A stretch of 7,698 bases of DNA from an uncultured Peptococcaceae bacterium (GTDB lineage: Bacteria > Bacillota > Peptococcia > Peptococcales > Peptococcaceae), in contig CAMFFG010000048.1 of the NCBI GenBank assembly GCA_945949655.1, positions 1-7,698 of the forward strand, written 5' to 3'. This document shows, one piece after another, positions 1-5,793 of this stretch. The notes under the pieces were generated by a model that had not been told where the DNA came from, made no database searches, and was given only the letters and a program-made list of their open reading frames with translations. The position numbers were made by a program, and so were the translations under genes. The first letter of the stretch is position 1. Every line of letters begins with the position of its first letter.

Positions 1-11
1 GTTCAAAATAG

Positions 12-17
12 TATAAT
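12..17 (+). promoter_or_regulatory. Possible -10 box at the window edge
   Basis: A perfect TATAAT lies at 12-17. Its -35 partner would fall before the window, so the promoter cannot be confirmed. If real, transcription would begin near 24 and meet the terminator at 62-100, giving a transcript of only about 75 nt or an attenuated leader for the gene at 169. A small hairpin (TAGTG 39-43, loop AAAAA, CACTA 49-53) would lie inside that transcript. Confidence 0.3.
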
Positions 18-61
18 TTTTTACACAACGCATTTTCCTAGTGAAAAACACTATATATGCC

Positions 62-100
62 GGATATTTAGTCTTGAATGACTAGATATCCATTTTTTTT
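62..100 (+). terminator. Intrinsic terminator upstream of the first gene
   Basis: GGATATTTAGTC (62-73) and GACTAGATATCC (80-91) form a 12-bp stem with one G-U pair and a 6-nt loop TTGAAT, followed by A and eight Ts (93-100). This is a standard rho-independent terminator shape. It either ends a gene lying before the window or ends a short leader or small RNA started from the TATAAT at 12-17. Confidence 0.7.
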
Positions 101-109
101 GCCCCAAAA

Positions 110-145
110 CCGTTGTTAAAAAAAGTATAATATTTTTAACAGCGG
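110..145 (+). promoter_or_regulatory. Inverted repeat enclosing a -10 box, upstream of the 169-648 gene
   Basis: CCGTTGTTAAAAA (110-122) and TTTTTAACAGCGG (133-145) are inverted repeats matching at 12 of 13 positions, the odd pair being G-U in RNA. The 10-nt spacer contains TATAAT (126-131). No convincing -35 is visible at 16-18 bp before it. A repressor or activator site laid over a promoter is the simplest reading. Because the T-rich arm sits inside the stem, it is not a normal terminator. Confidence 0.4.
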
Positions 146-168
146 CCCAAAAGATGGGAGGTGAACCT

Positions 169-648
169 ATGTCCATTGCTTCACTTAGGGTAATACCTGA
201 GGATTTTAGAACCAGTATCATACGCATCTACAGCTATGAGGATAAAAACCTGCAGGGTACCTTTTACAATCCGTATTACGGCGAGGAGATCGCTTTTGGA
301 AATCTCACCAGACTGCTTCTGCTGATAGAGGACATGCTGGATGAAATGGATTGCCCCCAGGCATCTGTCCGAAGCCGGCGGTTTGCAGGTACCCCAAAAC
401 AGCAGGAGAGAGCCAGTATCTGTCGAGAGCTGCTGCCGAAGCCAGAGAGGAACGTGATCGCCACTTTTACCGTGAAAGTGCTGTTCCGGCAGGGAGCCAG
501 CTGGCAGGGAAAGCTGGGCTGGAAGGAACAGAGGCAGGAAATGCCGTTTCGCAGTGCGCTGGAACTGGTTAAATTGCTGGATAGCGCCTTGCCGCAGCCG
601 GAGATCATCCCGCAGGCGACGACCCGTGAGGCAGCAGACGCAGGGTGA
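169..648 (+). CDS. Uncharacterised 159-aa protein with a duplicated ~40-residue unit
   Basis: I do not recognise a characterised family; similar uncharacterised proteins occur in clostridia as far as I recall. The start at ATG 169 is chosen because GGGAGG (156-161) lies 7 nt before it; the in-frame ATG at 154 overlaps that site. There is no signal peptide or membrane helix, so it is probably cytoplasmic. Residues 18-57 and 102-141 align without gaps at an offset of exactly 84: Q29/Q113, G30/G114, E40/E124, F43/F127, L49/L133, L52/L136 and L57/L141 are identical, with many conservative pairs (I18/V102, R19/K103, I20/V104, E54/D138). Each unit looks like strands around a 'QG' turn followed by a leucine-rich helix. 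The linker (~61-97) is polar and basic. The next gene, a surface protein, follows after 140 bp without a terminator, so the two are probably co-transcribed. The role is unknown. Reading continues open for 33 codons after the TGA. Confidence 0.8.
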   Translation: MSIASLRVIPEDFRTSIIRIYSYEDKNLQGTFYNPYYGEEIAFGNLTRLLLLIEDMLDEMDCPQASVRSRRFAGTPKQQERASICRELLPKPERNVIATFTVKVLFRQGASWQGKLGWKEQRQEMPFRSALELVKLLDSALPQPEIIPQATTREAADAG

Positions 649-788
649 AGGAGACAGCCAGAGGCTGAAAGACAGCTGACGGCCTTACAGAGACAGAAAG
701 CAGCCAGGAAACGACAGAACCGATGCATAAAAAAGGAAAGATGGAAGTAAACTAAGGCGTGAGAAACAAACATAAGGGAGGAGATCAG

Positions 789-3700
789 ATGATTCAAAAG
801 GCATGGAAGAAAAATATCGCCATTCTGCTGGTGGTAGCTATGATGCTGACCATCATGCCAGTTGCCGTATTTGCAGAAGGCGGTGAAATAGGCAGCAGCA
901 GTTTTGGTGCTAGTTTAAGCGCTATGGAAGATACAGAGACACAGTATCTGTTCCATGTAAGAGCAGATATAACAACAGGGAGCGAGCTCATTTCGACCCC
1001 ATCATTATTACAGATTAAATGGGTGATTGATGGAGATGATTCTGCTGAACTTACTACAACAGGAATTCAGCATGATGTAGAACACGGTGCTTTCTCTGCT
1101 GAAAAAGACATCACTGTTAGTAAGGCAGAAACAAGTGTAAAAGCTGTATTCGATTATGATGGTACGCAATTTTTCACTGAACCAATCACATTGAATGCAG
1201 ACATTAACGTGGCAGAGCTGAAAGATGGTGTCAATGTTATTAAAGAGGGTGCTGTCGGTGTTACGTATAACATTGATGAAGGTAAAGCCGTTGCGATTAC
1301 TGGAAAAGATAGTTTAGAACCGATTGTATTTGAAAATTGTATTTTTAATATAACGGGAAAAACGATGTCCATCAATGGTTCCGGTGTAGGATATACCGGC
1401 GAAACACAGACGAGACTGGGCATTGGTGAAAATGTAATTTTTGAAAAGTGTATTTTCAATGTTTCCGATGGTGGCACTTGTGGTAGCTCTGGGAATGATG
1501 CCTGCATTGAATTTTTTGGCCCTGGGATTATAATAAATGGCGGCTCGGTTAGCGGAATCGGCTGGCAGGGACAATTTATGGGTCTGTATGGTAGTGCAAA
1601 TGTAACCTTTAATGAAGCAAAAATCTCCACAGAAGGAAATATTGGAGGTTGGAGTTATGCCATGTATGGTTCAAGTGTATTGAATCTGAATGGCTCTATT
1701 ATGACTGCGACAGGAATGAAAAAAGCTGAAGGTGGAAGAAATATTAATGTTTTCTATTCTGGTGATTTAAGTACTGGATATGATGCTGTTAATATTTCTG
1801 ATTCAACAATTGATTTCAGTGATAATCAGGGTGGTGGTTTTGCCATCAATAATATCAATATCCATGTAAAAAATGGGTCTGACATTACAGTGAATAATAA
1901 TGCGGGTAATGCTTGTAACTCCGGTTATTGGATTGTAGAGGATTCTTCAATCACAATGAACGGAAATAAAGGTGGTCATGGATTATCCTGCATTGGCATA
2001 GAAATGACAGATTCTAATTTGGAAATTCTGCACAATGGTTATGCAGGCATGTACATTCAAAGTAAAGATTCTAAATTTGATGGAGGCAAAATTAACATTC
2101 ATTGTAACGGGGAAAAAATGTTAAGTTATTCTGCAGGTGATGTGTGGTTAAATGGGCATAAAGTTACATTTACTGACTGTGAATCTGTATGGTTGGGTGC
2201 AGTAGGCCGCAAAGGAACTGTAGAAAATAATAATTGCAGCTATTTTGTTGCCTATGACTTATATGAAAATAAAACAAAGGGAAATACAGCTCCGATCTTA
2301 GAAAACGTGAAATTAGATGAGCAGGATACACTATTGCTGAATCCCAATAAAACATCATTTGATTATGCACGTGGGGATACAGAAGGCAAAGAAGGAAACA
2401 GTAACGATGATGATCTCTTTAAAGACGCAACAGTAGAAAGTGCTACCGGGAAGGATACGGCAAAAATCGGTGTGCTGACAACGGCACAGCTTTCTCACCA
2501 CATTTATGACTGGAATGCTGGTGAAGTAAAATATCAGGCTGATGAAACGCACTTTGGCGTATTAGCGTATCCATGTGTTGATGTTTGTAAAAACTATAGC
2601 GGCAATATAACAGATCATGAATATAGCTTTGAATGTGCAGGTACGTATGTATATGCTCCACTGGTTGGTTTAGCTTTTGATGCAAATGCTGGTGAAGATC
2701 AGGTCACAGGTATGCCGGAAAATCAGACTGAAATCACTTATGCCGGTAGCGCAGAAGAACCGAAAACAAATCCGGAACGTGTAAGCAGCGCTGATGAATA
2801 TGTATATCAGTTTACAGGATGGTATCTTGACAAGGATTGTACACAGCCTTACGATTTTTCAACGGGGTTAGAAGCAAACTGGACCGTTGTATACGCAGGT
2901 TGGGAAAAAGTATATGTTGGTGCTATTGAAGGCAATATTTTTGAGGACATTGCAGTAAATGGCTCCAGAAATGATACTTATGATGCAAACAGTGATAAAC
3001 TAATCGGCGATGTAACAGTACAATTGTTCCAGGAAAATGGGACAGAACCTTATGCAACAACAGCCAGTGCAACGGGATATTATAAATTCAATAAACTTCC
3101 TGTTGGAGAAAAATTCTTTGTGCAGGTTAAACAGCCAAGCTTAACGACAGAAGAAAATAAATATACGGCAGGTTGTGCATTGGCGTATACTGATGAAAAC
3201 TTGAATGGTAACCGGTTTGCTGTTGTGGGAAATACTACAACTTATCGGACAGAGCCAATTGAGATTCGTACTGCAGGTTCTGTTGCTATTGCTAACGCAG
3301 GTTTCTATATTGCGACAAGCACTACTCCTGGTGGTGGCGGTGGTGGCGGCTCTACCACTTATACCGATAGAACCGTGACAAAACTCTGGAAAAACGATGA
3401 TGCTGCAAATCGTCCGAGCTCCATCACAATTAATGTGCTGAACAATGGTGAGGTAAGCAGCCAGATTACACTGAGCGAAGCAAATGACTGGACCTATTCC
3501 TGGAAAACGTCAAGCGGTAACTGGGATGTAGAAGAAGTCAATGTACCAGCAGGCTATATCTCTAGTGTATCTCGGTCTGGCAATGATTTCACGATCACAA
3601 ATACCTACACGGGTATTGTGCCGGAAGAACCAATTACCGACCCAGAGGTTCCAACGACTGAACCGACAACACCGGAAGAACCGATTACCGATCCGGATGT

Positions 3701-3866
3701 GCCTACCACGGATGTACCAGGTACACCGGTAGAACCGATCGCAGAACCGGAAGTTCCGCTGGGTGATGCACCAAAAACCGGCGATAGCAGCAATGCTGTT
3801 CCATTTGCAGCATTGGCGCTGGCCGCAGGGGCAGGTCTGGTGATTGTACGCAGAAAGTTTAACTAG
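789..3866 (+). CDS. Large sortase-anchored, multidomain cell-surface protein (adhesin-like)
   Basis: The product is 1025 aa. ATG 789 is preferred over the in-frame GTG at 759 because GGGAGG (776-781) sits 7 nt upstream and a clean signal peptide follows: basic start (K4, K7, K8), hydrophobic core 10-23, likely cleavage after AVFA (26-29). Regions in order: ~30-147 N-terminal domain; ~148-530 Asn/Gly/Ser-rich stretch with repeating short strands, like a right-handed beta-helix; ~625-707 Listeria-Bacteroides repeat (Flg_new-like, 'FTGWYLDKDC', 'YAGWEK'); ~710-842 SdrD B-like domain ('IEGNIFED', 'TGYYKFNKLPVG'); Gly7 linker 848-854; Cna_B domain ~859-941, with K865, E916 and N938 as inferred isopeptide residues; proline repeats 945-993; APKTG 994-998, hydrophobic segment, then RRKFN. 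Sorting by a sortase and covalent wall attachment are inferred from family knowledge. Ligand binding is unknown. The middle is far more AT-rich than the two ends, which suggests module exchange. Confidence 0.9.
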   Translation: MIQKAWKKNIAILLVVAMMLTIMPVAVFAEGGEIGSSSFGASLSAMEDTETQYLFHVRADITTGSELISTPSLLQIKWVIDGDDSAELTTTGIQHDVEHGAFSAEKDITVSKAETSVKAVFDYDGTQFFTEPITLNADINVAELKDGVNVIKEGAVGVTYNIDEGKAVAITGKDSLEPIVFENCIFNITGKTMSINGSGVGYTGETQTRLGIGENVIFEKCIFNVSDGGTCGSSGNDACIEFFGPGIIINGGSVSGIGWQGQFMGLYGSANVTFNEAKISTEGNIGGWSYAMYGSSVLNLNGSIMTATGMKKAEGGRNINVFYSGDLSTGYDAVNISDSTIDFSDNQGGGFAINNINIHVKNGSDITVNNNAGNACNSGYWIVEDSSITMNGNKGGHGLSCIGIEMTDSNLEILHNGYAGMYIQSKDSKFDGGKINIHCNGEKMLSYSAGDVWLNGHKVTFTDCESVWLGAVGRKGTVENNNCSYFVAYDLYENKTKGNTAPILENVKLDEQDTLLLNPNKTSFDYARGDTEGKEGNSNDDDLFKDATVESATGKDTAKIGVLTTAQLSHHIYDWNAGEVKYQADETHFGVLAYPCVDVCKNYSGNITDHEYSFECAGTYVYAPLVGLAFDANAGEDQVTGMPENQTEITYAGSAEEPKTNPERVSSADEYVYQFTGWYLDKDCTQPYDFSTGLEANWTVVYAGWEKVYVGAIEGNIFEDIAVNGSRNDTYDANSDKLIGDVTVQLFQENGTEPYATTASATGYYKFNKLPVGEKFFVQVKQPSLTTEENKYTAGCALAYTDENLNGNRFAVVGNTTTYRTEPIEIRTAGSVAIANAGFYIATSTTPGGGGGGGSTTYTDRTVTKLWKNDDAANRPSSITINVLNNGEVSSQITLSEANDWTYSWKTSSGNWDVEEVNVPAGYISSVSRSGNDFTITNTYTGIVPEEPITDPEVPTTEPTTPEEPITDPDVPTTDVPGTPVEPIAEPEVPLGDAPKTGDSSNAVPFAALALAAGAGLVIVRRKFN
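3621..3767 (+). repeat. Three proline-rich repeats in the wall-spanning stalk
   Basis: Three 14-codon units encode PEEPITDPEVPTTE (3621-3662), PEEPITDPDVPTTD (3672-3713) and PVEPIAEPEVPLGD (3726-3767). Spacing is 51 and 54 nt. The first two differ mainly at third codon positions, so they are older than a recent slippage event. Such Pro/Glu/Thr stalks usually cross the peptidoglycan just before the sorting signal. Confidence 0.75.
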
Positions 3867-3870
3867 GCGC

Positions 3871-3901
3871 AAAACTCTGTAACGAATCGTTATGGAGTTT
3901 T
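3871..3901 (+). terminator. Hairpin after the surface-protein gene, probable weak terminator
   Basis: AAAACTCTGTAAC (3871-3883) pairs with GTTATGGAGTTTT (3889-3901), a 13-bp stem with two adjacent G-U pairs and the loop GAATC. It begins 5 nt after the stop codon. The T-run is only four bases and lies inside the stem, so termination may be weak; the mirrored A-run would let it act in both directions. Confidence 0.5.
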
Positions 3902-3942
3902 ACAGGAAGCCAGAAACAGGATAAACAAAACAAAAAAGGCTA

Positions 3943-3977
3943 CAGAGGGTCTGCTGCACATTGCGGCAGGCCCTTTG
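3943..3977 (+). terminator. Second strong GC-rich hairpin between the surface gene and thiM
   Basis: CAGAGGGTCTGCTGC (3943-3957) pairs with GCGGCAGGCCCTTTG (3963-3977), about 15 bp with three G-U pairs and the loop ACATT. Only three Ts (3974-3976) follow on this strand, and they are in the stem. On the other strand six Ts follow after a 5-nt spacer. It may be a decayed or back-up terminator that insulates the thiM promoter. Confidence 0.4.
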
Positions 3978-3991
3978 CCATGCCATGGATA

Positions 3992-4020
3992 TTGCAGCCG
4001 GTGGCCGAATGTGATACAAT
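3992..4020 (+). promoter_or_regulatory. Promoter for thiM-thiE
   Basis: TTGCAG (3992-3997) and TACAAT (4015-4020) are separated by 17 bp, with TG one base before the -10 (extended -10). Transcription would start near 4027, giving a leader of only about 22 nt. That leaves no room for a riboswitch and rules out the in-frame upstream ATG at 3980 as the start of thiM. Confidence 0.7.
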
Positions 4021-4048
4021 AGCAAAAAATGACAATGAGGTGAATGCA

Positions 4049-4861
4049 ATGTTTTCACAGTATCTGGAGCTGGTGCAGCAGAAAAAGCCGCTGGTGCACT
4101 GCATAACCAATTATGTTACCGTAAATGACTGCGCCAATATGGTGCTGGCCTGTGGGGCCTCGCCCATCATGGCCGACGATGCCCAGGAAGTGGAGGATAT
4201 CACTACAATCTGCAATAGTCTGGTCATCAACATTGGCACGCTGAATGAACGCACCATTGCGTCGATGATAAAAGCGGGCAAAAAAGCCAATCAGCTGGGC
4301 CATCCGGTCATTCTGGACCCGGTGGGGGCAGGCGCTTCCGCCCTGCGCACCAATACGGTGCTGCAGCTTTTGCAGGAGGTAAAATTTACGGCCATTCGCG
4401 GCAATATTTCCGAGATCAAAACGGTGGCGCTGGGAAGCGGTACCACCAAAGGGGTGGATGCTGATGTGGCCGACGAAGTAAACGCGCAAACCCTGCCGGA
4501 GGTGCTGGCCTTTGCCAAAGCGCTGGCCCGGCAGACGGGGGCTGTTATCATTATTACCGGCCCGCAGGATATCATCACCGATGGGGAACAAAGCTGTATT
4601 GTTTCCAATGGACATGCCATGATGTCGCGCATTACCGGCAGTGGCTGTATGCTGACCTGCCTGCTGGGCGCTTATCTGGCGGCGGGGCCGGATTCGGCCT
4701 TTGCGGCCTGCGCCGCTGCAGTGGCCGAGATGGGGCTGGCTGGTGAAATAGCCTATCAGCCGGGCTGTGGTACGTTGACCTTCCGCACCGGCCTGTTGGA
4801 TGCCATCAGCACCATGACCGGAGAAACACTGAATGGAGGTGCCCGCGTTGCCTATCTCTGA
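4049..4861 (+). CDS. thiM: Hydroxyethylthiazole kinase ThiM
   Basis: This enzyme phosphorylates 4-methyl-5-(2-hydroxyethyl)thiazole with ATP, the salvage entry of the thiazole half of thiamine, in the cytoplasm. The 270-aa length fits the family. Recognisable motifs are PLVHCITNYVTVND (14-27), ASPIMADD (37-44), NIGTLN (61-66), LDPVGAGAS (89-97), RGNISE (117-122) and TGSGCMLT, where C200 corresponds to the catalytic cysteine of the B. subtilis enzyme. ATG 4049 is chosen because GAGGTG (4037-4042) lies 6 nt upstream and the predicted transcript starts near 4027. The gene has its own promoter and overlaps the thiE start, so translation is probably coupled. The usual partner thiD (HMP kinase) is absent here, and no TPP riboswitch precedes it. 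Confidence 0.95.
   Translation: MFSQYLELVQQKKPLVHCITNYVTVNDCANMVLACGASPIMADDAQEVEDITTICNSLVINIGTLNERTIASMIKAGKKANQLGHPVILDPVGAGASALRTNTVLQLLQEVKFTAIRGNISEIKTVALGSGTTKGVDADVADEVNAQTLPEVLAFAKALARQTGAVIIITGPQDIITDGEQSCIVSNGHAMMSRITGSGCMLTCLLGAYLAAGPDSAFAACAAAVAEMGLAGEIAYQPGCGTLTFRTGLLDAISTMTGETLNGGARVAYL
4835..4840 (+). promoter_or_regulatory. Ribosome binding site deciding a TTG start for thiE
   Basis: A perfect GGAGGT inside the end of thiM lies 7 nt before TTG 4848. An ATG at 4833 overlaps this site and has only a weak GGAG (4820-4823) 9 nt before it. The TTG is therefore the likelier start. Confidence 0.6.
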
Positions 4862-5492
4862 GAAAAAACTGACCTTATATGCAGTAACCGACCGCAAATG
4901 GCTAAAGGATGGCCAGACACTGGCCGGGCAGGTGGAGCAGGCCATTCTGGGCGGTGTTACCGTAGTGCAGCTGCGGGAAAAACACGCCGACATGGGAGCT
5001 TTTCTGGCTCTGGCCAGAGAAGTAAAATCTGTAACCGATCGCTATCAGGTCCCGCTGATCATCAATGATAATCTGGAAGTGGCGCTGGCGGTGGATGCCG
5101 CCGGTATTCATGTGGGGCAGGAAGATCTGGCGGCCGATGCGGTGCGTCAGAGGATCGGCGACAAAAAAGTGCTGGGCGTGTCGGCGCAGACTGTGGAACA
5201 GGCACTGGCCGCAGAGCGGGCTGGAGCCGATTATCTGGGCGTAGGGGCGGTATTCCCCACCAGCAGCAAAGCAGATGCGGTGGAGGTGGATTTCGCTACG
5301 TTACAGGCAATCTGCCGTGCGGTACAGATCCCGGTGGTGGCCATTGGCGGCATTACAGCCGATAATATGACAGACCTGCAGGATTCGGGCATTGTGGGTG
5401 TGGCGGTCATATCCGCTATTTTCGGTCAGCCCGATGTAAAAGCGGCAGCGCAGCGTCTGGCAGCGCAGTGGAGCCGCATGCGCAGTGTATAA
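4848..5492 (+). CDS. thiE: Thiamine-phosphate synthase ThiE
   Basis: ThiE joins HMP pyrophosphate to thiazole phosphate, the product of ThiM, to make thiamine monophosphate. From TTG 4848 the product is 214 aa, normal for this TIM-barrel family; from ATG 4833 it would be 219 aa. Visible motifs are LYAVTDR (10-16), VVQLREK (39-45), LIINDN (70-75) for pyrophosphate and metal binding, GIHVGQEDL (86-94), GVGAVFPTSSKADA (131-144) and VAIGGI (164-169). Position 134 is Ala where many homologues have Pro. The gene overlaps thiM by 14 bp from the TTG start and is followed within 25 bp by a strong terminator, so thiM-thiE is a closed two-gene operon. HMP pyrophosphate must come from a ThiD encoded elsewhere. 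Confidence 0.95.
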   Translation: MPISEKKLTLYAVTDRKWLKDGQTLAGQVEQAILGGVTVVQLREKHADMGAFLALAREVKSVTDRYQVPLIINDNLEVALAVDAAGIHVGQEDLAADAVRQRIGDKKVLGVSAQTVEQALAAERAGADYLGVGAVFPTSSKADAVEVDFATLQAICRAVQIPVVAIGGITADNMTDLQDSGIVGVAVISAIFGQPDVKAAAQRLAAQWSRMRSV

Positions 5493-5513
5493 AATTCACA
5501 ACATTTGAACATG

Positions 5514-5555
5514 AAAAAGTCCTGGTTTCGAGGTAGCAGAAGCCAGGACTTTTTT
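5514..5555 (+). terminator. Intrinsic terminator of the thiM-thiE operon
   Basis: AAAAAGTCCTGGTTTC (5514-5529) pairs with GAAGCCAGGACTTTTT (5539-5554), 16 bp with one G-U pair and the 9-nt loop GAGGTAGCA, with six Ts at 5550-5555. The matching A-run before the stem would also allow termination from the other side. Confidence 0.9.
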
Positions 5556-5618
5556 GTCGGCAGACGCAGAAAAACAGTGTAAATATACGCAATTTTCTAG
5601 TATTAGTTTTACATAAAC

Positions 5619-5630
5619 CAATATATATTG
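5619..5630. repeat. 12-bp perfect AT palindrome
   Basis: CAATATATATTG is a perfect palindrome in the AT-rich stretch between the thiE terminator and the XRE gene. GTTAAATATAAC follows immediately. It could be a protein-binding site, but AT-rich palindromes of this size also arise by chance. Confidence 0.25.
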
Positions 5631-5651
5631 TTAAATATAACGGATATTTTT

Positions 5652-5722
5652 GCAGAAAAGTAGTGGAAAGTTGCGACTTTTCACTACAAAGTGTATGATT
5701 TCTGCTACTTTTCTAAAGTCGC
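5652..5722. promoter_or_regulatory. Cluster of overlapping inverted repeats (probable operator or switch) upstream of the XRE gene
   Basis: Four pairings overlap: GTAGTGGAAAGT (5660-5671) with ACTTTTCACTAC (5676-5687), one G-U; AGAAAAGTAG (5654-5663) with CTACTTTTCT (5705-5714), perfect; GCAGAAA (5652-5658) with TTTCTGC (5699-5705), perfect; and GCGACTTT (5673-5680) with AAAGTCGC (5715-5722), perfect. They cannot all form together. As DNA they amount to three copies of a GAAAAGT-like element, one direct and two inverted, ending 12 bp before the -10 box. Autoregulation by the XRE protein is the natural inference. Confidence 0.55.
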
Positions 5723-5734
5723 CGATTTTATCGA

Positions 5735-5740
5735 TATAAT
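5735..5740 (+). promoter_or_regulatory. -10 box of the XRE regulator gene
   Basis: TATAAT lies 54 bp before the start codon. No good -35 is present; the position where it would fall (about 5711-5717, TTCTAAA) lies within the inverted-repeat cluster. This fits a promoter that depends on, or is blocked by, a bound regulator. Confidence 0.5.
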
Positions 5741-5793
5741 TAAATAGTAGGGAGATTTGCGTTGCATGATTTTACTGCATAGGAGCTGACTAT

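Noticed and set aside
723..750. 10-codon ORF before the surface gene
   Set aside because: It has no ribosome binding site and no sign of conservation. The in-frame extension of the upstream gene is a better explanation of the open sequence.
759..788. GTG start for the surface protein
   Set aside because: It would put ten polar residues before the signal peptide and overlaps the good SD used by ATG 789.
276..797. Minus-strand 173-aa ORF
   Set aside because: It is antisense to the 169-648 gene, with Cys/Ser-rich composition, no ribosome site, and its start inside the surface-protein ribosome site region.
3980..4048. Upstream in-frame ATG giving a 23-residue longer ThiM
   Set aside because: It would lie before the predicted transcription start near 4027 and has no SD; family members start close to ATG 4049.
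3867..4048. TPP riboswitch upstream of thiM
   Set aside because: The conserved thi-box pieces are not seen; the two hairpins here look like terminators and the promoter lies after them.
4055..4993. Minus-strand 312-aa ORF
   Set aside because: It lies antisense to thiM and the start of thiE, both unambiguous. It is open because of codon bias and has no recognisable motifs.
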